Counted from the stretch's first letter, positions 28,222-36,583 are shown. The stretch: 64,000 bases of DNA from Arthrobacter sp. H35-D1 (GCF_030063185.1 NZ_JASISP010000004.1:42852-106851); one strand, 5' to 3'. Notes: generated by a model from the sequence alone, not told the origin. Program-made: numbers and translations.

Positions 28222-28318
28222 CCGACGCTCCAGCACTTTCGGGGCATTTTTTGGAAACGCTCCTTCAGTCACTGCAGGAGCGTTTGCCATTCAACCCCCG
28301 AAAGTGCAGGAGCGTCGG
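28222..28318. repeat. Long nested palindrome (dispersed intergenic repeat, copy 1)
   Basis: Outer arms 28222-28244 and 28296-28318 pair over 23 bp with one mismatch. Inside is a second perfect 9-bp hairpin AAACGCTCC / GGAGCGTTT (28255-28263 with 28277-28285). The outer arm, read on the minus strand, is CCCCGAAAGTGCTGGAGCGT, identical to the unit repeated at 59385-59465. It fills the gap between two leftward genes. Confidence 0.9.
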
Positions 28319-28330
28319 AGAGGGTGGAGG

Positions 28331-29746
28331 CTAGTCTTCGGTGGTGCAGGGGGCGGCCCCGGCGGTGCCGGGCGTGTTCGGCGCCCACTCCGGGTAGCTG
28401 CGGTTGTCATTGGCCGGGACCCAGCGTCCAGCGTCCACCACGTAGTCCCACGTCAGGCCTTCGTGCAGCAAATCGGCGATGCCGTCGATCAGGCGTTGGG
28501 CGTCTTCGAGCTGCGAGCCAACACCGAAGCTGGCGCGCAGTGAACCCGACGGCAGGCCCAAACGGTTGAGCAACGGGTGGGCGCAGAATTTGCCGTCGCG
28601 CACACCCACACCATGCTCGGCTGACAAGTACGCGGCAACCAGTCCGGCGTCGTATCCGGTGACGGAAAAATTGACCACACCAATGCTGCCGCACTCCGGG
28701 TAGTCCTGCCCGTCGGTGAACAACGAGTGGACGCTCGCGCCCTCGATGCCGGCGAGGCCGTCAACCAAGTGCCGGCGCAGGAGTTGTTCGTGGTTGTGCC
28801 AGTCGTCGGCATCCAGCGCGGCCAAGGCCGAGGCCGCCTTGGCCAGGGTAGCGGCGCCCAGAACGTTGGGGGAGCCGGCCTCGTGGCGGGCCGGGCCTTC
28901 GGTCCACAGCACTGATTCGAGTCGGACTTCCTTCACGGCGCCGCCGCCGGCCAGATGCGGGGCACCGGCGTCGAGCCAGTCGGGGCGGCCCACCAACACT
29001 CCGGCTCCAAAGGGTGCGTAGAGCTTGTGTCCGGAAAAAGCCAGATAGTCGATCCCGGTTGCGGCCAAGTCGATGCGGCGGTGCGGTGCCAGCTGGGCGG
29101 CGTCGACCACAATCCGGGCCCCGTACCTGTGCGCCAAGGCAGCCAGCTCAGCCACGGGCAACACCTCCCCGGTGACGTTGGAAGCGCCCGCGACGGCCAG
29201 CAGCAGCACATTTCCTGCCCGCAACTGCGTTTCAACCCGGGCGAGAGTGGAGGCAATGGAGTTCGCGGCCACAACGGAACGGTGCGGCAGTCCCTGCCAC
29301 GGCAGTAGGTTGGCGTGATGTTCAATGTCCAAGTACAGCACCTCGCCGTGGACGTTTGAGCGGCCCTCCGTGAAGCCGCGCTGCTTCAGGATGCTCTCGA
29401 CGCAGCCAGCCAGAAGGTTCAGCGAATCGGTGGTGTGGCGGGTGAAAATGACCGTGTCGTCCGTGCGGGCGCCGACAAACTTCGCCACGATCTTGCGGGC
29501 GTTTTCGTACACCGAGGTACTGACTTGGGAGGCGAATCCGGCCCCGCGGTGCACACTGGCATAATACGGCAGGATCTCGTTCAGGTGCTCCGCCACCTCG
29601 GTGATGGCCGGGGTGGACGCCGCATAGTCAAGGTTGGCGTACCGCACGTGCCCGCCCTGGATCAGTGGCGCGGGGAGATCCTGGCCCACAACGGGCAGAA
29701 GCGGGGAATCGGCAAGGGAGGTTTTTTCCAGCAGGGCGTTGCTCAT
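28331..29746 (-). CDS. Aminotransferase class V / cysteine desulfurase-like PLP enzyme under SAM-IV control
   Basis: 471 residues, fold-type I. The PLP-lysine motif SGHKLYAPFGAGVL, the preceding VVDAAQLAPH with the cofactor Asp, and TRHTTDSLNL early in the chain place it in the class V (NifS/CsdA-like) group. No obvious catalytic Cys loop with RSG-x-HC is seen; FCAHPLLNRLGL occupies that region. ATG at 29746 has AAGGA upstream. A SAM-IV riboswitch in the leader says it belongs to sulfur or methionine metabolism, so a cysteine-desulfurase-like or lyase role is likely, but the substrate is unproven. Confidence 0.85.
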   Translation of the reverse strand: MSNALLEKTSLADSPLLPVVGQDLPAPLIQGGHVRYANLDYAASTPAITEVAEHLNEILPYYASVHRGAGFASQVSTSVYENARKIVAKFVGARTDDTVIFTRHTTDSLNLLAGCVESILKQRGFTEGRSNVHGEVLYLDIEHHANLLPWQGLPHRSVVAANSIASTLARVETQLRAGNVLLLAVAGASNVTGEVLPVAELAALAHRYGARIVVDAAQLAPHRRIDLAATGIDYLAFSGHKLYAPFGAGVLVGRPDWLDAGAPHLAGGGAVKEVRLESVLWTEGPARHEAGSPNVLGAATLAKAASALAALDADDWHNHEQLLRRHLVDGLAGIEGASVHSLFTDGQDYPECGSIGVVNFSVTGYDAGLVAAYLSAEHGVGVRDGKFCAHPLLNRLGLPSGSLRASFGVGSQLEDAQRLIDGIADLLHEGLTWDYVVDAGRWVPANDNRSYPEWAPNTPGTAGAAPCTTED

Positions 29747-29753
29747 CAGTCAT

Positions 29754-29769
29754 TCCTTCGACGGAAGGA
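29754..29769 (-). promoter_or_regulatory. Hairpin that sequesters the SD of the PLP-enzyme mRNA
   Basis: On the minus strand TCCTTC-CGTC-GAAGGA folds into a 6-bp stem whose 3' arm is the SD, 7-8 nt before the ATG. It sits just after the SAM-IV aptamer and suggests control at translation initiation. Confidence 0.6.
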
Positions 29770-29789
29770 CCCTTGGGGTGTGCCAAGAA

Positions 29790-29902
29790 GTCCGCGCTTG
29801 CCAAGACCGCTCCGGCCTGGCCAGGTCGTCACCCGGGGCACCCCACCGCGAAAGGAGGGTTGCCGGCCAGCAAACCGGGGTTTAGCGCTGGCACTCGTGA
29901 CC
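29790..29902 (-). ncRNA. SAM-IV riboswitch
   Basis: The minus strand reads GGTCACGAGTGCCAGCGCTA, then a hairpin, GCTGGCCGGCAACCCTCC, GCGGTGGGGTGCCCCGGGTG, GACGACC closing P1, and 3' TGGCAAGCGCGGAC. This order and the conserved blocks match the actinobacterial SAM-IV aptamer, including the 3' pseudoknot segment. It lies about 44 nt before the start codon of the PLP enzyme. SAM binding normally lowers expression. Confidence 0.9.
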
Positions 29903-30010
29903 TATGCACAAAAGATTAGCCCAAGAATGTCGAGGATGCATTTGTTACGCCGCGCAACGTTGGGTGATTCGTCCGACTCTGTACTTAGGGCCCGGCCTCG
30001 GGACTCATGT

Positions 30011-30143
30011 TGCAGCTGATGCGGGTTGGAGGATACTGCTGAAATTCATACTGCACCTGATGTGGGTTGGCGGCTGCCGCACCCGCAGCTGCTGCTGTAT
30101 GAGCTGGAAGCCGGGCCGCGCACCCGCAGCTGCTGCTGTATGA
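30011..30143. repeat. Cluster of direct and inverted repeats
   Basis: An exact 25-bp direct repeat lies at 30078-30102 and 30119-30143 (core CACCCGCAGCTGCTGCTGTA), period 41. Just upstream are two related 19-bp units, TGCAGCTGATGCGGGTTGG (30011-30029) and TGCACCTGATGTGGGTTGG (30052-30070), period 41, roughly in inverted orientation to the first pair. No frame of gene quality covers them. They lie between the hisN terminator and the SAM-IV leader, in the region where the leader promoter must start. Confidence 0.85.
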
Positions 30144-30155
30144 CCGGGGAAGGCC

Positions 30156-30192
30156 GGCAAAAAGAACGACGGCGGTGGCCGCCGTCGTTCTT
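30156..30192 (-). terminator. Rho-independent terminator of the doxX-aroA-rsgA-hisN run
   Basis: Perfect 14-bp stem AAGAACGACGGCGG / CCGCCGTCGTTCTT (30162-30175 with 30179-30192); on the minus strand it is followed by a T-run (CTTTTTG). It lies 25 bp past the hisN stop. Confidence 0.9.
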
Positions 30193-30216
30193 AATGCACT
30201 TGTGCTTCTTGTTCCG

Positions 30217-31032
30217 TCAGCCCAGGAGGTCGTCCCAGCTGGGATTCAGGCGCTGCAAAACTTCGGTGTGGAGGATGGAATTGGTGGCCAGAGCGTTGCC
30301 GCCAAAGGGGCCGTCGGCGCCCTCGAGCGAGGTGAACCGCCCGCCTGCTTCGGTGACGATGGGGACCAAGGCGGCCATGTCGTACAGGTTCAGTTCGGGC
30401 TCGCAGGCGATGTCCACGCTGCCCTCGGCGACCATGCAGTACGACCAGAAATCTCCATAAGCCCGGGTGCGCCAAACGTCGTCGGTGAGAGAAAGGAACT
30501 CATCGCGGTTGCCGCGCTCTGCCCAGCCAATCAGGGAGGAGTAGGAGAGCGAGGCGTCCTTGAGTTCGGCCACGTTGGAGACGCGGATGCGGGTGGCGGC
30601 GGCAAGGGACCTGCCCATGTAGGCGCCCGTGCCTTCAGCGGCCCACCAGCGTTTGCCCAAGGCCGGGGCGCTGACCAGGCCCACTACGGGGCGGCCCTCG
30701 TCGACCAGCGCAATGAGCGTGGCCCAGACCGGAACCCCGCGGACAAAGTTCTTTGTCCCGTCAATGGGATCGATGATCCAGCGGCGCGAGCCGTGCCCCG
30801 AGCTGCCGAACTCCTCGCCCAGCACGGCATCGCGAGGGCGAACCCGGGACAACTGGCCGCGGATGGACTCCTCGGCAGCCTTGTCTGCATCCGTGACTGG
30901 GGTCAGGTCCGGCTTCGTTTCAACTGTCAAGTCGAGTGCCTTGAAGCGGGACATGGTTAGTGAATCCACGCTGTCCGCCAAGACATGGGCCAGGCGGAGA
31001 TCGTCGTTGTATGTCTGGGGTTCTGCGCTCAT
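30217..31032 (-). CDS. hisN: Histidinol-phosphatase of the inositol monophosphatase family
   Basis: 271 residues. Metal motifs [14 protein letters not shown] and the second-metal [17 protein letters not shown], in the form typical of actinobacterial HisN. The enzyme dephosphorylates histidinol phosphate in histidine synthesis. An inositol-1-phosphatase role cannot be excluded from sequence alone. Start at the ATG 31032 ([10 protein letters not shown]); the frame is open further up but unlike the family. Last gene of the leftward run with aroA and rsgA, as in many relatives. Confidence 0.85.
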   Translation of the reverse strand: MSAEPQTYNDDLRLAHVLADSVDSLTMSRFKALDLTVETKPDLTPVTDADKAAEESIRGQLSRVRPRDAVLGEEFGSSGHGSRRWIIDPIDGTKNFVRGVPVWATLIALVDEGRPVVGLVSAPALGKRWWAAEGTGAYMGRSLAAATRIRVSNVAELKDASLSYSSLIGWAERGNRDEFLSLTDDVWRTRAYGDFWSYCMVAEGSVDIACEPELNLYDMAALVPIVTEAGGRFTSLEGADGPFGGNALATNSILHTEVLQRLNPSWDDLLG

Positions 31033-31204
31033 ACAGATCACGCTATCGCGGTTTGGGAAAAACACTTGATGTGACGCAGCCGCGGACTCGCGAGGTTTTC
31101 TTAACTTCTACGCAGCACTCGATTCCGGTCGCGCGCTTGAGTGTGTCCACGCCAAGCTCACGGTGGGTTTGGCGTGGAAGTCAAGTGGTTCCGGCCGGGC
31201 TGAG

Positions 31205-32323
31205 CTAGTCGATGATGCCTAGTTCCTTTGCCTCCGCGCGGCCCTCGGTGCGGTCGCTGGTGCCCAGCAGGCGGCGCAACGAGGCAAGACGGGCCGGGCC
31301 GGCATTGCCCGCGTGGCCGGCGGCCACGTACGGGTCGAGGCCGCAGTTCACGGCGACGCTGTCATGCTTGCAGCCGCGTTCGCAGCGGTCGGTGCCCGGT
31401 TGGAGGTCCGGGAACGCCTGCAGAATCCTGTCGTGGTTCACGTGCGCCAGGCCGAAGGAGCGAATGCCGGGGGTGTCGATGATCCACGATCCCGGTGCCC
31501 CGTCCTGCAACTGCAGTGCCAGTGCGGAGGAGGAGGTGTGGCGGCCGCGGCCCGTGACGGCATTGACGCCGCCGGTGGCCCGCTGCGATCCCGTCAAGGC
31601 GTTGACCATGGTGGACTTCCCCACGCCCGAATGCCCCACCAGGACGCTGACCTTGCCGTCGAGATAGCTGTGCAGCTGCGCAACGGCACCACCGGCGAGC
31701 ATGGCGGAATCGCCGTCGTCGCTGCGCGCATCGATGCCCGAGGCGCCGTCGGTGGCCGTACGGCTGATGATGACGCTCATGTCCAAGTGTTCGTAGTTGG
31801 CGAGCAGCTCGGCGGGGTCCTTGATGTCCGTCTTGGTGATCAGCAGCAACGGTTCGATGCCGGAGTCGTAGGCGGCCACGAGAGCCCTGTCAATGAAGCC
31901 CGTGCGTGGTTCCGGGTTGGCGGCGGCCACCACAATGACAAGCTGGTCGGCGTTGGCCACCACGACGCGCTCCACCGGGTCGGTGTCATCGGCGCTGCGG
32001 CGCAACAGTGTCCGGCGCTCCTGGATGCGCACCAGTCGCGCCAACGTGTCGGGCTTGCCCGTCACATCGCCGACCAGTGCCACAAAGTCCCCGGCCACCA
32101 CGGGGGAGCGGCGCAACTCCCTGGCCCTGGCGGCAATCAGTATCCGTTCAGTGGCCAGGTCTTCATCCACGATGGCCGTGTACCTGCCGCGGTCCACCGT
32201 GACAATCCGCCCGATCACGGCATCCTCATGCGCGGGCCTGTCCTTGGTCCGCGGCCGGCTGCCCTTCTTGTTGGCCCTGACGCGAACATCGGATTCGTCC
32301 CAGTTGCTGTAGTCCTTTGCCAT
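31205..32323 (-). CDS. rsgA: Ribosome small subunit-dependent GTPase A
   Basis: 372 residues. Circularly permuted GTPase: G4 TKTD comes before G1 GHSGVGKST and G3 DTPG. N-terminal OB-fold with GDFVALVGD and a C-terminal zinc site CERGCKHDSVAVNC. It helps mature the 30S subunit. ATG at 32323 lies four bases after the aroA stop. Longer upstream frame is antisense/out-of-frame to aroA and rejected. Confidence 0.95.
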   Translation of the reverse strand: MAKDYSNWDESDVRVRANKKGSRPRTKDRPAHEDAVIGRIVTVDRGRYTAIVDEDLATERILIAARARELRRSPVVAGDFVALVGDVTGKPDTLARLVRIQERRTLLRRSADDTDPVERVVVANADQLVIVVAAANPEPRTGFIDRALVAAYDSGIEPLLLITKTDIKDPAELLANYEHLDMSVIISRTATDGASGIDARSDDGDSAMLAGGAVAQLHSYLDGKVSVLVGHSGVGKSTMVNALTGSQRATGGVNAVTGRGRHTSSSALALQLQDGAPGSWIIDTPGIRSFGLAHVNHDRILQAFPDLQPGTDRCERGCKHDSVAVNCGLDPYVAAGHAGNAGPARLASLRRLLGTSDRTEGRAEAKELGIID

Positions 32324-32327
32324 GCCC

Positions 32328-33647
32328 CTACGCCCTGGTGTCAACCGCCGCGGTTTGTCCAACCATGGCCGCCCACATGGCAGGGAAATTGGGCATGGTC
32401 TTGGCGGTGGTGGCAATGTCTTCAACCTCGACGCCGGGCACTGCCAGTCCGATGATGGCGCCGGCGGTGGCCATGCGGTGGTCGTGGTAGCTGTGGAACA
32501 CGCCGCCGTGCAGGGGAGCGGGGGTAATGATGAGCCCGTCTTCGGTTTCCTCGGCGTTGCCGCCCAGCGCGTTGATCTCCGCGACCAGGGCAGCCAGGCG
32601 GTCGGTTTCATGGCCGCGCAGGTGCGAGATGCCCCGCAGGCGCGACGGCGTTGCCGCCAAAGCGCAGATGGCAGCTGTCGAGGGGGCCAGCTCACTGGTG
32701 TCGGAGATGTCCACACCCTTGATTTCGGCACCGCCCGTGACTGTCAAAACACCGTCGTCCAGCGTTACCGTGGCGCCGAATTGTGGCAGGATTTCACGCC
32801 ATTTGTCGCCCACTTGGGTGGTGTTGGCCGGCCAGTTGGGGATGCGCACGGTGCCACGGGAGGCCAGCGCGGCAGCCAGGAAGGGGCCGGCGTTTGAGAG
32901 GTCCTGTTCCAGGACCACGTCAAAGGCCGCCACCGGTCCCGGCTGCACCATCCAGCGGTTGGGGATGGAATCGTCAACCACAACACCCACTGAGCGCAGG
33001 ATTGCCACCGTCATGGCAATGTGGTCAAGGCTCGGCACCGAATCGCCAATGTGTTCCAGCTGCAAGCCTTGGGCGAAACGCGCACCCACCAGCAGCCAGG
33101 CTGAGATGAACTGTGAGGAGCCCCCGGCATCCACGGCCACGCGGCCGCCCTCCACCAATCCTGTTCCGTGGACCGTAAACGGCAGCAGAGCGTCGCCGCC
33201 GTCTTCGACACGGACACCCAACGCTTCCAACCCCACCACAATGGGACCCATGGGGCGCACCAAGGCCGCGGGGTCGCCGTCGAACTTCACGGCACCGGCC
33301 ACCAGCGCGGCAAGCGGCGGCACGAAACGCATGACAGTGCCGGCCAGGCCGCAGTCAACGGCGATGCCGGACGGGCCGGCCGCGAAACCAGCCGGGATGG
33401 GCGTAACCAGCAGATCCGGGACCGTGCCGCTGCCGGGCACCTCGGTGATGGTGGCGCCCATGGCCCGCAGTGCCCCGATCATCAGGTCCGCGTCCCGGGA
33501 CTGCAGCGGCGCGCGGAGCCGGGACACGCCGTCGGCCAGCGCGGCCAGGACAAGATACCTGTTGGTCAGCGATTTGGAGGCCGGAATGGTGACGGTGGCA
33601 TCCAAGGGTGTTTCGGCAAAAGGCGCGGGCCAATGGGCTGTGGGCAT
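32328..33647 (-). CDS. aroA: 3-phosphoshikimate 1-carboxyvinyltransferase (EPSP synthase)
   Basis: 439 residues. Joins PEP and shikimate-3-phosphate in aromatic amino acid synthesis. Visible: IPASKSLTNRYLVLAALADG, CGLAGTVMRFVPPLAAL (the GNAGT loop reads GLAGT here, a form common in actinobacteria), GGSSQFISAWLL, LRGHETDRL and SYHDHRMA. The run doxX-aroA-rsgA has gaps of only 4-6 bases, so co-translation is likely. Confidence 0.95.
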   Translation of the reverse strand: MPTAHWPAPFAETPLDATVTIPASKSLTNRYLVLAALADGVSRLRAPLQSRDADLMIGALRAMGATITEVPGSGTVPDLLVTPIPAGFAAGPSGIAVDCGLAGTVMRFVPPLAALVAGAVKFDGDPAALVRPMGPIVVGLEALGVRVEDGGDALLPFTVHGTGLVEGGRVAVDAGGSSQFISAWLLVGARFAQGLQLEHIGDSVPSLDHIAMTVAILRSVGVVVDDSIPNRWMVQPGPVAAFDVVLEQDLSNAGPFLAAALASRGTVRIPNWPANTTQVGDKWREILPQFGATVTLDDGVLTVTGGAEIKGVDISDTSELAPSTAAICALAATPSRLRGISHLRGHETDRLAALVAEINALGGNAEETEDGLIITPAPLHGGVFHSYHDHRMATAGAIIGLAVPGVEVEDIATTAKTMPNFPAMWAAMVGQTAAVDTRA

Positions 33648-33653
33648 CGGTGG

Positions 33654-34169
33654 TTACTGTCCTGTCACGTCGTGGGCCAGGGCGCGGACACCCTTGTCTG
33701 CGTTCTTCAGCTGCTTCTTGGTGGACTTCTTCCCGGTTTTGATGAGCTTTTCCGCCCGCCATGCCAGGCCGGGGCGTCCTGCCGTGTCCACGGCGGCCAG
33801 CAGCGCGCCACCAATGAGGCTGATGTTCTTGCTCAGCTGATTGCGGCGGTGGGCGCGATTTTCCTTCGTGGACGTGTCGGCATTGCGGAACTCCACCACG
33901 GTGGTCAGCCCGGCGGTCAGCGCCAAGGCGACGGCGGCGGGGCGGGCAAGATTGCCGGTGGCCAGCAAGAGGCCGGCACCAATCTGCGTTCCTGCCAGCA
34001 GGCGCGCCAGCGTCTTCTCGCTCGCCTCAACGGGCAGGGCGGCGCTGAGCGGGCTCAAAACGGGTGCAAGCTGCGCGACAGTCTGGTCTGCGTGGCGCAG
34101 GCGGTCGACGCCGGCGAGGACGAACGATGATGCCAACATGGGGCGGGCGAGGGCGCGAACAATGGACAA
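33654..34169 (-). CDS. DoxX family membrane protein
   Basis: 171 residues with four helices; the N-terminal RALARPMLASSFVLAGVDRL and QIGAGLLLATGNLARPAAVAL are DoxX-family features. The C-terminal 35 residues are Lys-rich and soluble. TTG start at 34169 has GGAGG 5 nt upstream. First gene of the run ending with hisN. Function uncertain; some DoxX proteins act in thiol/redox stress, which would fit the sigR gene next door. Confidence 0.85.
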   Translation of the reverse strand: MSIVRALARPMLASSFVLAGVDRLRHADQTVAQLAPVLSPLSAALPVEASEKTLARLLAGTQIGAGLLLATGNLARPAAVALALTAGLTTVVEFRNADTSTKENRAHRRNQLSKNISLIGGALLAAVDTAGRPGLAWRAEKLIKTGKKSTKKQLKNADKGVRALAHDVTGQ

Positions 34170-34282
34170 AGGGGCCTCCTAAGTGGTGCTGCGAACATCC
34201 CGTTGACGGTCGGTGCGGCCGCTCGGAAGGCTCATGCTGCCTCCAAGTCTCCCACGACTGCCCGCTGCGATGCAGCAACTGC

Positions 34283-34308
34283 GGAATATACGACGGCGTT
34301 GCCCGGTT
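34283..34308 (+). promoter_or_regulatory. SigR-type (-35/-10) promoter upstream of sigR
   Basis: GGAAT at 34283-34287 and GTT at 34306-34308 are separated by exactly 18 nt, the consensus of SigR/SigH-group promoters. It implies autoregulation of sigR, with transcription starting about 34314. Confidence 0.75.
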
Positions 34309-34374
34309 TACATGGATAGCGGCAGCTCCAAACGGGGCAGGCCGAAGGACTGCGGATGTGAAGGAAAGGCGGCA

Positions 34375-35160
34375 ATGCAGGCACTGAGCCATCCGGTGGA
34401 ACAAACACTGCTTTCCCCGGCACCCCTAAAACAAGGTCTGAGCATAGACTCGTCAGTGATGAACACTTCCGAGCCTGAGCAAACCATTGAACCGGCCGAC
34501 GCGGGGCCCGGCAAGAATCCACCCGCCGTGCGAACCACCGACACGGTCGAGGTCGACGTTGCCAACGAGAGCGTAGAAGCGCGGCGTGCCCGCTTCGAAC
34601 GCGACGCCATGGTCTATGTTGACCAGCTGTATTCCGCTGCCATGCGCATGGCCCGCAACCCCAGCGACGCCGAAGACCTTGTCCAAGAGGCCTACACGAA
34701 GGCTTTCTCGGCCTTCCACCAGTACAAGCCGGGGACAAACCTCAAGGCTTGGCTGTACCGGATCTTGACCAACACGTACATCAACCTGTACCGCAAGCGA
34801 CAGCGCGAACCCCTGCAGTCCAACGCCGACTCCGTTGAAGACTGGCAACTGGCCCGTGCCGAATCGCACACCTCTCGCGGGTTGCGCTCTGCGGAAGCGG
34901 ACGCCTTGGACCACTTGCCGGATACGGACGTGAAAAAGGCGTTGCAGGCCATTCCGGAAGAGTTCCGGCTGGCCGTGTACTTTGCCGATGTTGAAGGCTT
35001 TGCGTACAAGGAAATTTCAGAAATCATGAACACCCCCATCGGGACAGTCATGTCGCGGCTGCACAGGGGACGGAAACTTTTGCGGGAAATGCTGGCCGAT
35101 TACGCCGTCGAACGCGGTTACACCAAAGAGGCCGGCCAAATGACGAAAACGGAGAATTAG
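34375..35160 (+). CDS. sigR: ECF sigma factor SigR (redox stress)
   Basis: Group IV sigma factor that responds to thiol oxidation. Sigma-2 region: [20 protein letters not shown] and [18 protein letters not shown]; sigma-4: [20 protein letters not shown] and [15 protein letters not shown]. Start is ambiguous and interesting. The ATG at 34375 has AAGGAAAGG 5 nt upstream and gives 261 residues; the ATG at 34459 gives 233 residues, near the usual SigR length, but has a poor SD. Both lie on the transcript from the SigR-type promoter. rsrA follows after two bases. Confidence 0.94.
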   Translation: MQALSHPVEQTLLSPAPLKQGLSIDSSVMNTSEPEQTIEPADAGPGKNPPAVRTTDTVEVDVANESVEARRARFERDAMVYVDQLYSAAMRMARNPSDAEDLVQEAYTKAFSAFHQYKPGTNLKAWLYRILTNTYINLYRKRQREPLQSNADSVEDWQLARAESHTSRGLRSAEADALDHLPDTDVKKALQAIPEEFRLAVYFADVEGFAYKEISEIMNTPIGTVMSRLHRGRKLLREMLADYAVERGYTKEAGQMTKTEN

Positions 35161-35162
35161 AA

Positions 35163-35423
35163 ATGGGCGACTGCCAAAGCCTGGGCGACTGCGACGACGA
35201 ACGCATTCAACGGATATATGAATACCTGGACGGCGCACTTTCATGCGAGGATCTCAACGAGATCAAGGCGCACTTGGATGACTGCACCGACTGCTCGGAC
35301 GAGTACGACCTGGAGTGCGTCATCCGCTCGGTGGTGAAGCGTTCCTGCAAGGAAGCCGCGCCGGAAACGCTCAAGGCTGCCATCCTTGCCCGCTTGCATG
35401 AGGGCAGGACCGCCCAGGTCTGA
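35163..35423 (+). CDS. rsrA: Zinc-containing anti-sigma factor RsrA
   Basis: 86 residues. The ZAS motif H-x3-C-x2-C is present (HLDDCTDC), plus several further Cys near the N-terminus (GDCQSLGDC) and KRSCKEA. Reduced RsrA holds SigR; oxidation ejects zinc and releases it. Translational coupling with sigR is expected from the two-base gap. Confidence 0.95.
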   Translation: MGDCQSLGDCDDERIQRIYEYLDGALSCEDLNEIKAHLDDCTDCSDEYDLECVIRSVVKRSCKEAAPETLKAAILARLHEGRTAQV

Positions 35424-35424
35424 G

Positions 35425-35952
35425 CTAGCTTCCGCCCGCATCCGGCCGCAGCGAAATGCTGCTGTACCGGCTTGCCGGGCGACCTGTCACGCGGCGGTGC
35501 AGTGATCCGGCGATCAAGTGGGCCTGCACCTTGGCCATTTCGGCCTTTTCGCCACTGAAGAGCTCATCGACGGTGTTGGTCCACAATTGCAGCCACCGGT
35601 TGAAATGCTCCAACGTCAGCGGCTCCAGGGCGTGGATGTCGAAATGGACCTGCAGGGCATTCCTGCTGTACAGGCCCGCCTTGAACAACACTGTTTGCCA
35701 AAAGTCGGCCATGATGGGCATGTGCTTCGGCAGGTCCATGTGCACCACCGTCGTGAAGATGTGCCCGATCACCTCGTCGGCAAAGGCCCGCGTGTAGAAG
35801 GTTTCCACGAGTCTCAGGATGTCTTCGCGGCCGGCAATGTCGCTCCGGTCCCCGCCCGGTGTTGGCGCGGTTGCCGGTTCATAGGGGGTGAGGTTCGACG
35901 CCGTTCTGCCGGAGTTCAGGTGCGCGCCGTCCTTCGCGAATCCCATCGTCAT
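35425..35952 (-). CDS. Group III truncated haemoglobin
   Basis: 175 residues; the globin core starts near residue 35 (DILRLVETFYTRAFADEVIG) and includes the HMDLPKHMPIMADFW and FDIHALEPLTLEHFNRWLQLW segments, with His candidates for the proximal ligand. Length and pattern fit trHb3. The N-terminal 30 residues are a disordered leader. It overlaps the upstream membrane-protein gene by four bases and is convergent with rsrA, one base apart. A role in oxygen or NO chemistry is likely but unproven. Confidence 0.85.
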   Translation of the reverse strand: MTMGFAKDGAHLNSGRTASNLTPYEPATAPTPGGDRSDIAGREDILRLVETFYTRAFADEVIGHIFTTVVHMDLPKHMPIMADFWQTVLFKAGLYSRNALQVHFDIHALEPLTLEHFNRWLQLWTNTVDELFSGEKAEMAKVQAHLIAGSLHRRVTGRPASRYSSISLRPDAGGS

Positions 35953-36416
35953 TGCGCCACTGCCAGCAGGACAAGGACCCCGGCGATCGGCAGCGCAATG
36001 GCCTTCAGCAGTTCCGCCCCGATGTAGGCGATGTGCGTGGGAGTGGATACTTTGGCCTGCACCGCGATGCTCCCGTTGTGCGTCGCCGCTGTGGCTGCGA
36101 GTGCCTTGGTGCGCACGCCCATGGCCGGGCGCAGCACCAGCGTTTGGAGGATAAGTGCCGCGATGGGCAGAGCCAGCAGGACGCCGGCAGGGAAACCCAC
36201 CACGTCCGGCTGCTGGGTCCATGCGCCGAGGATGACTACTGCGAAGCATGCCTCAACCAGGTTCAGCACCTTGAAAACGATCCGCCCGATGCCCACGCCG
36301 AGGGCGTGGGTCATGCCGGGGGCACGAAATTTCAGGGGTGTTTCAATGAACGAGATGGCGGTGATCATGCCAAACCACACAAGTGGCAAGGCGACCAGCA
36401 AAACGGCGGCGAACAT
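35949..36416 (-). CDS. Hypothetical four-helix membrane protein, coupled to the truncated globin
   Basis: 155 residues with four hydrophobic helices; FGMITAISFIETPLKFRAPG and GIGRIVFKVLNLVEACF are notable. Family not recognised. Start chosen at the ATG 36416 (GAGAG 8-10 nt upstream); a GTG at 36437 is possible. The stop overlaps the globin start through ATGA, so the two are probably translated together and may function together in the membrane. Confidence 0.7.
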   Translation of the reverse strand: MFAAVLLVALPLVWFGMITAISFIETPLKFRAPGMTHALGVGIGRIVFKVLNLVEACFAVVILGAWTQQPDVVGFPAGVLLALPIAALILQTLVLRPAMGVRTKALAATAATHNGSIAVQAKVSTPTHIAYIGAELLKAIALPIAGVLVLLAVAQ

Positions 36417-36531
36417 TTCCCAGCTCTCTCTCAGCACGGAAGCGGTGACATTTCCACCCTAGCTTTGAAACAGGATTTCCCGTGTTTAATGCCCTGACTA
36501 GTTGCTCACACGGCAGATCGCAGGCATGCAA

Positions 36532-36563
36532 AGGCCCGCCCTGCCTGGTGGCGGAGCGGGCCT
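36532..36563 (-). terminator. Probable terminator after the bL37 gene
   Basis: 8-bp stem AGGCCCGC / GCGGGCCT (36532-36539 with 36556-36563) about 20 bp past the stop on the minus strand, followed by only three T. Weak by sequence but well placed. Confidence 0.5.
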
Positions 36564-36583
36564 GTGCTTTGTTACGTCAAGAC

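Noticed and set aside
31205-32731. 508-residue version of RsgA
   Set aside because: The extra N-terminus is a shifted reading of aroA.
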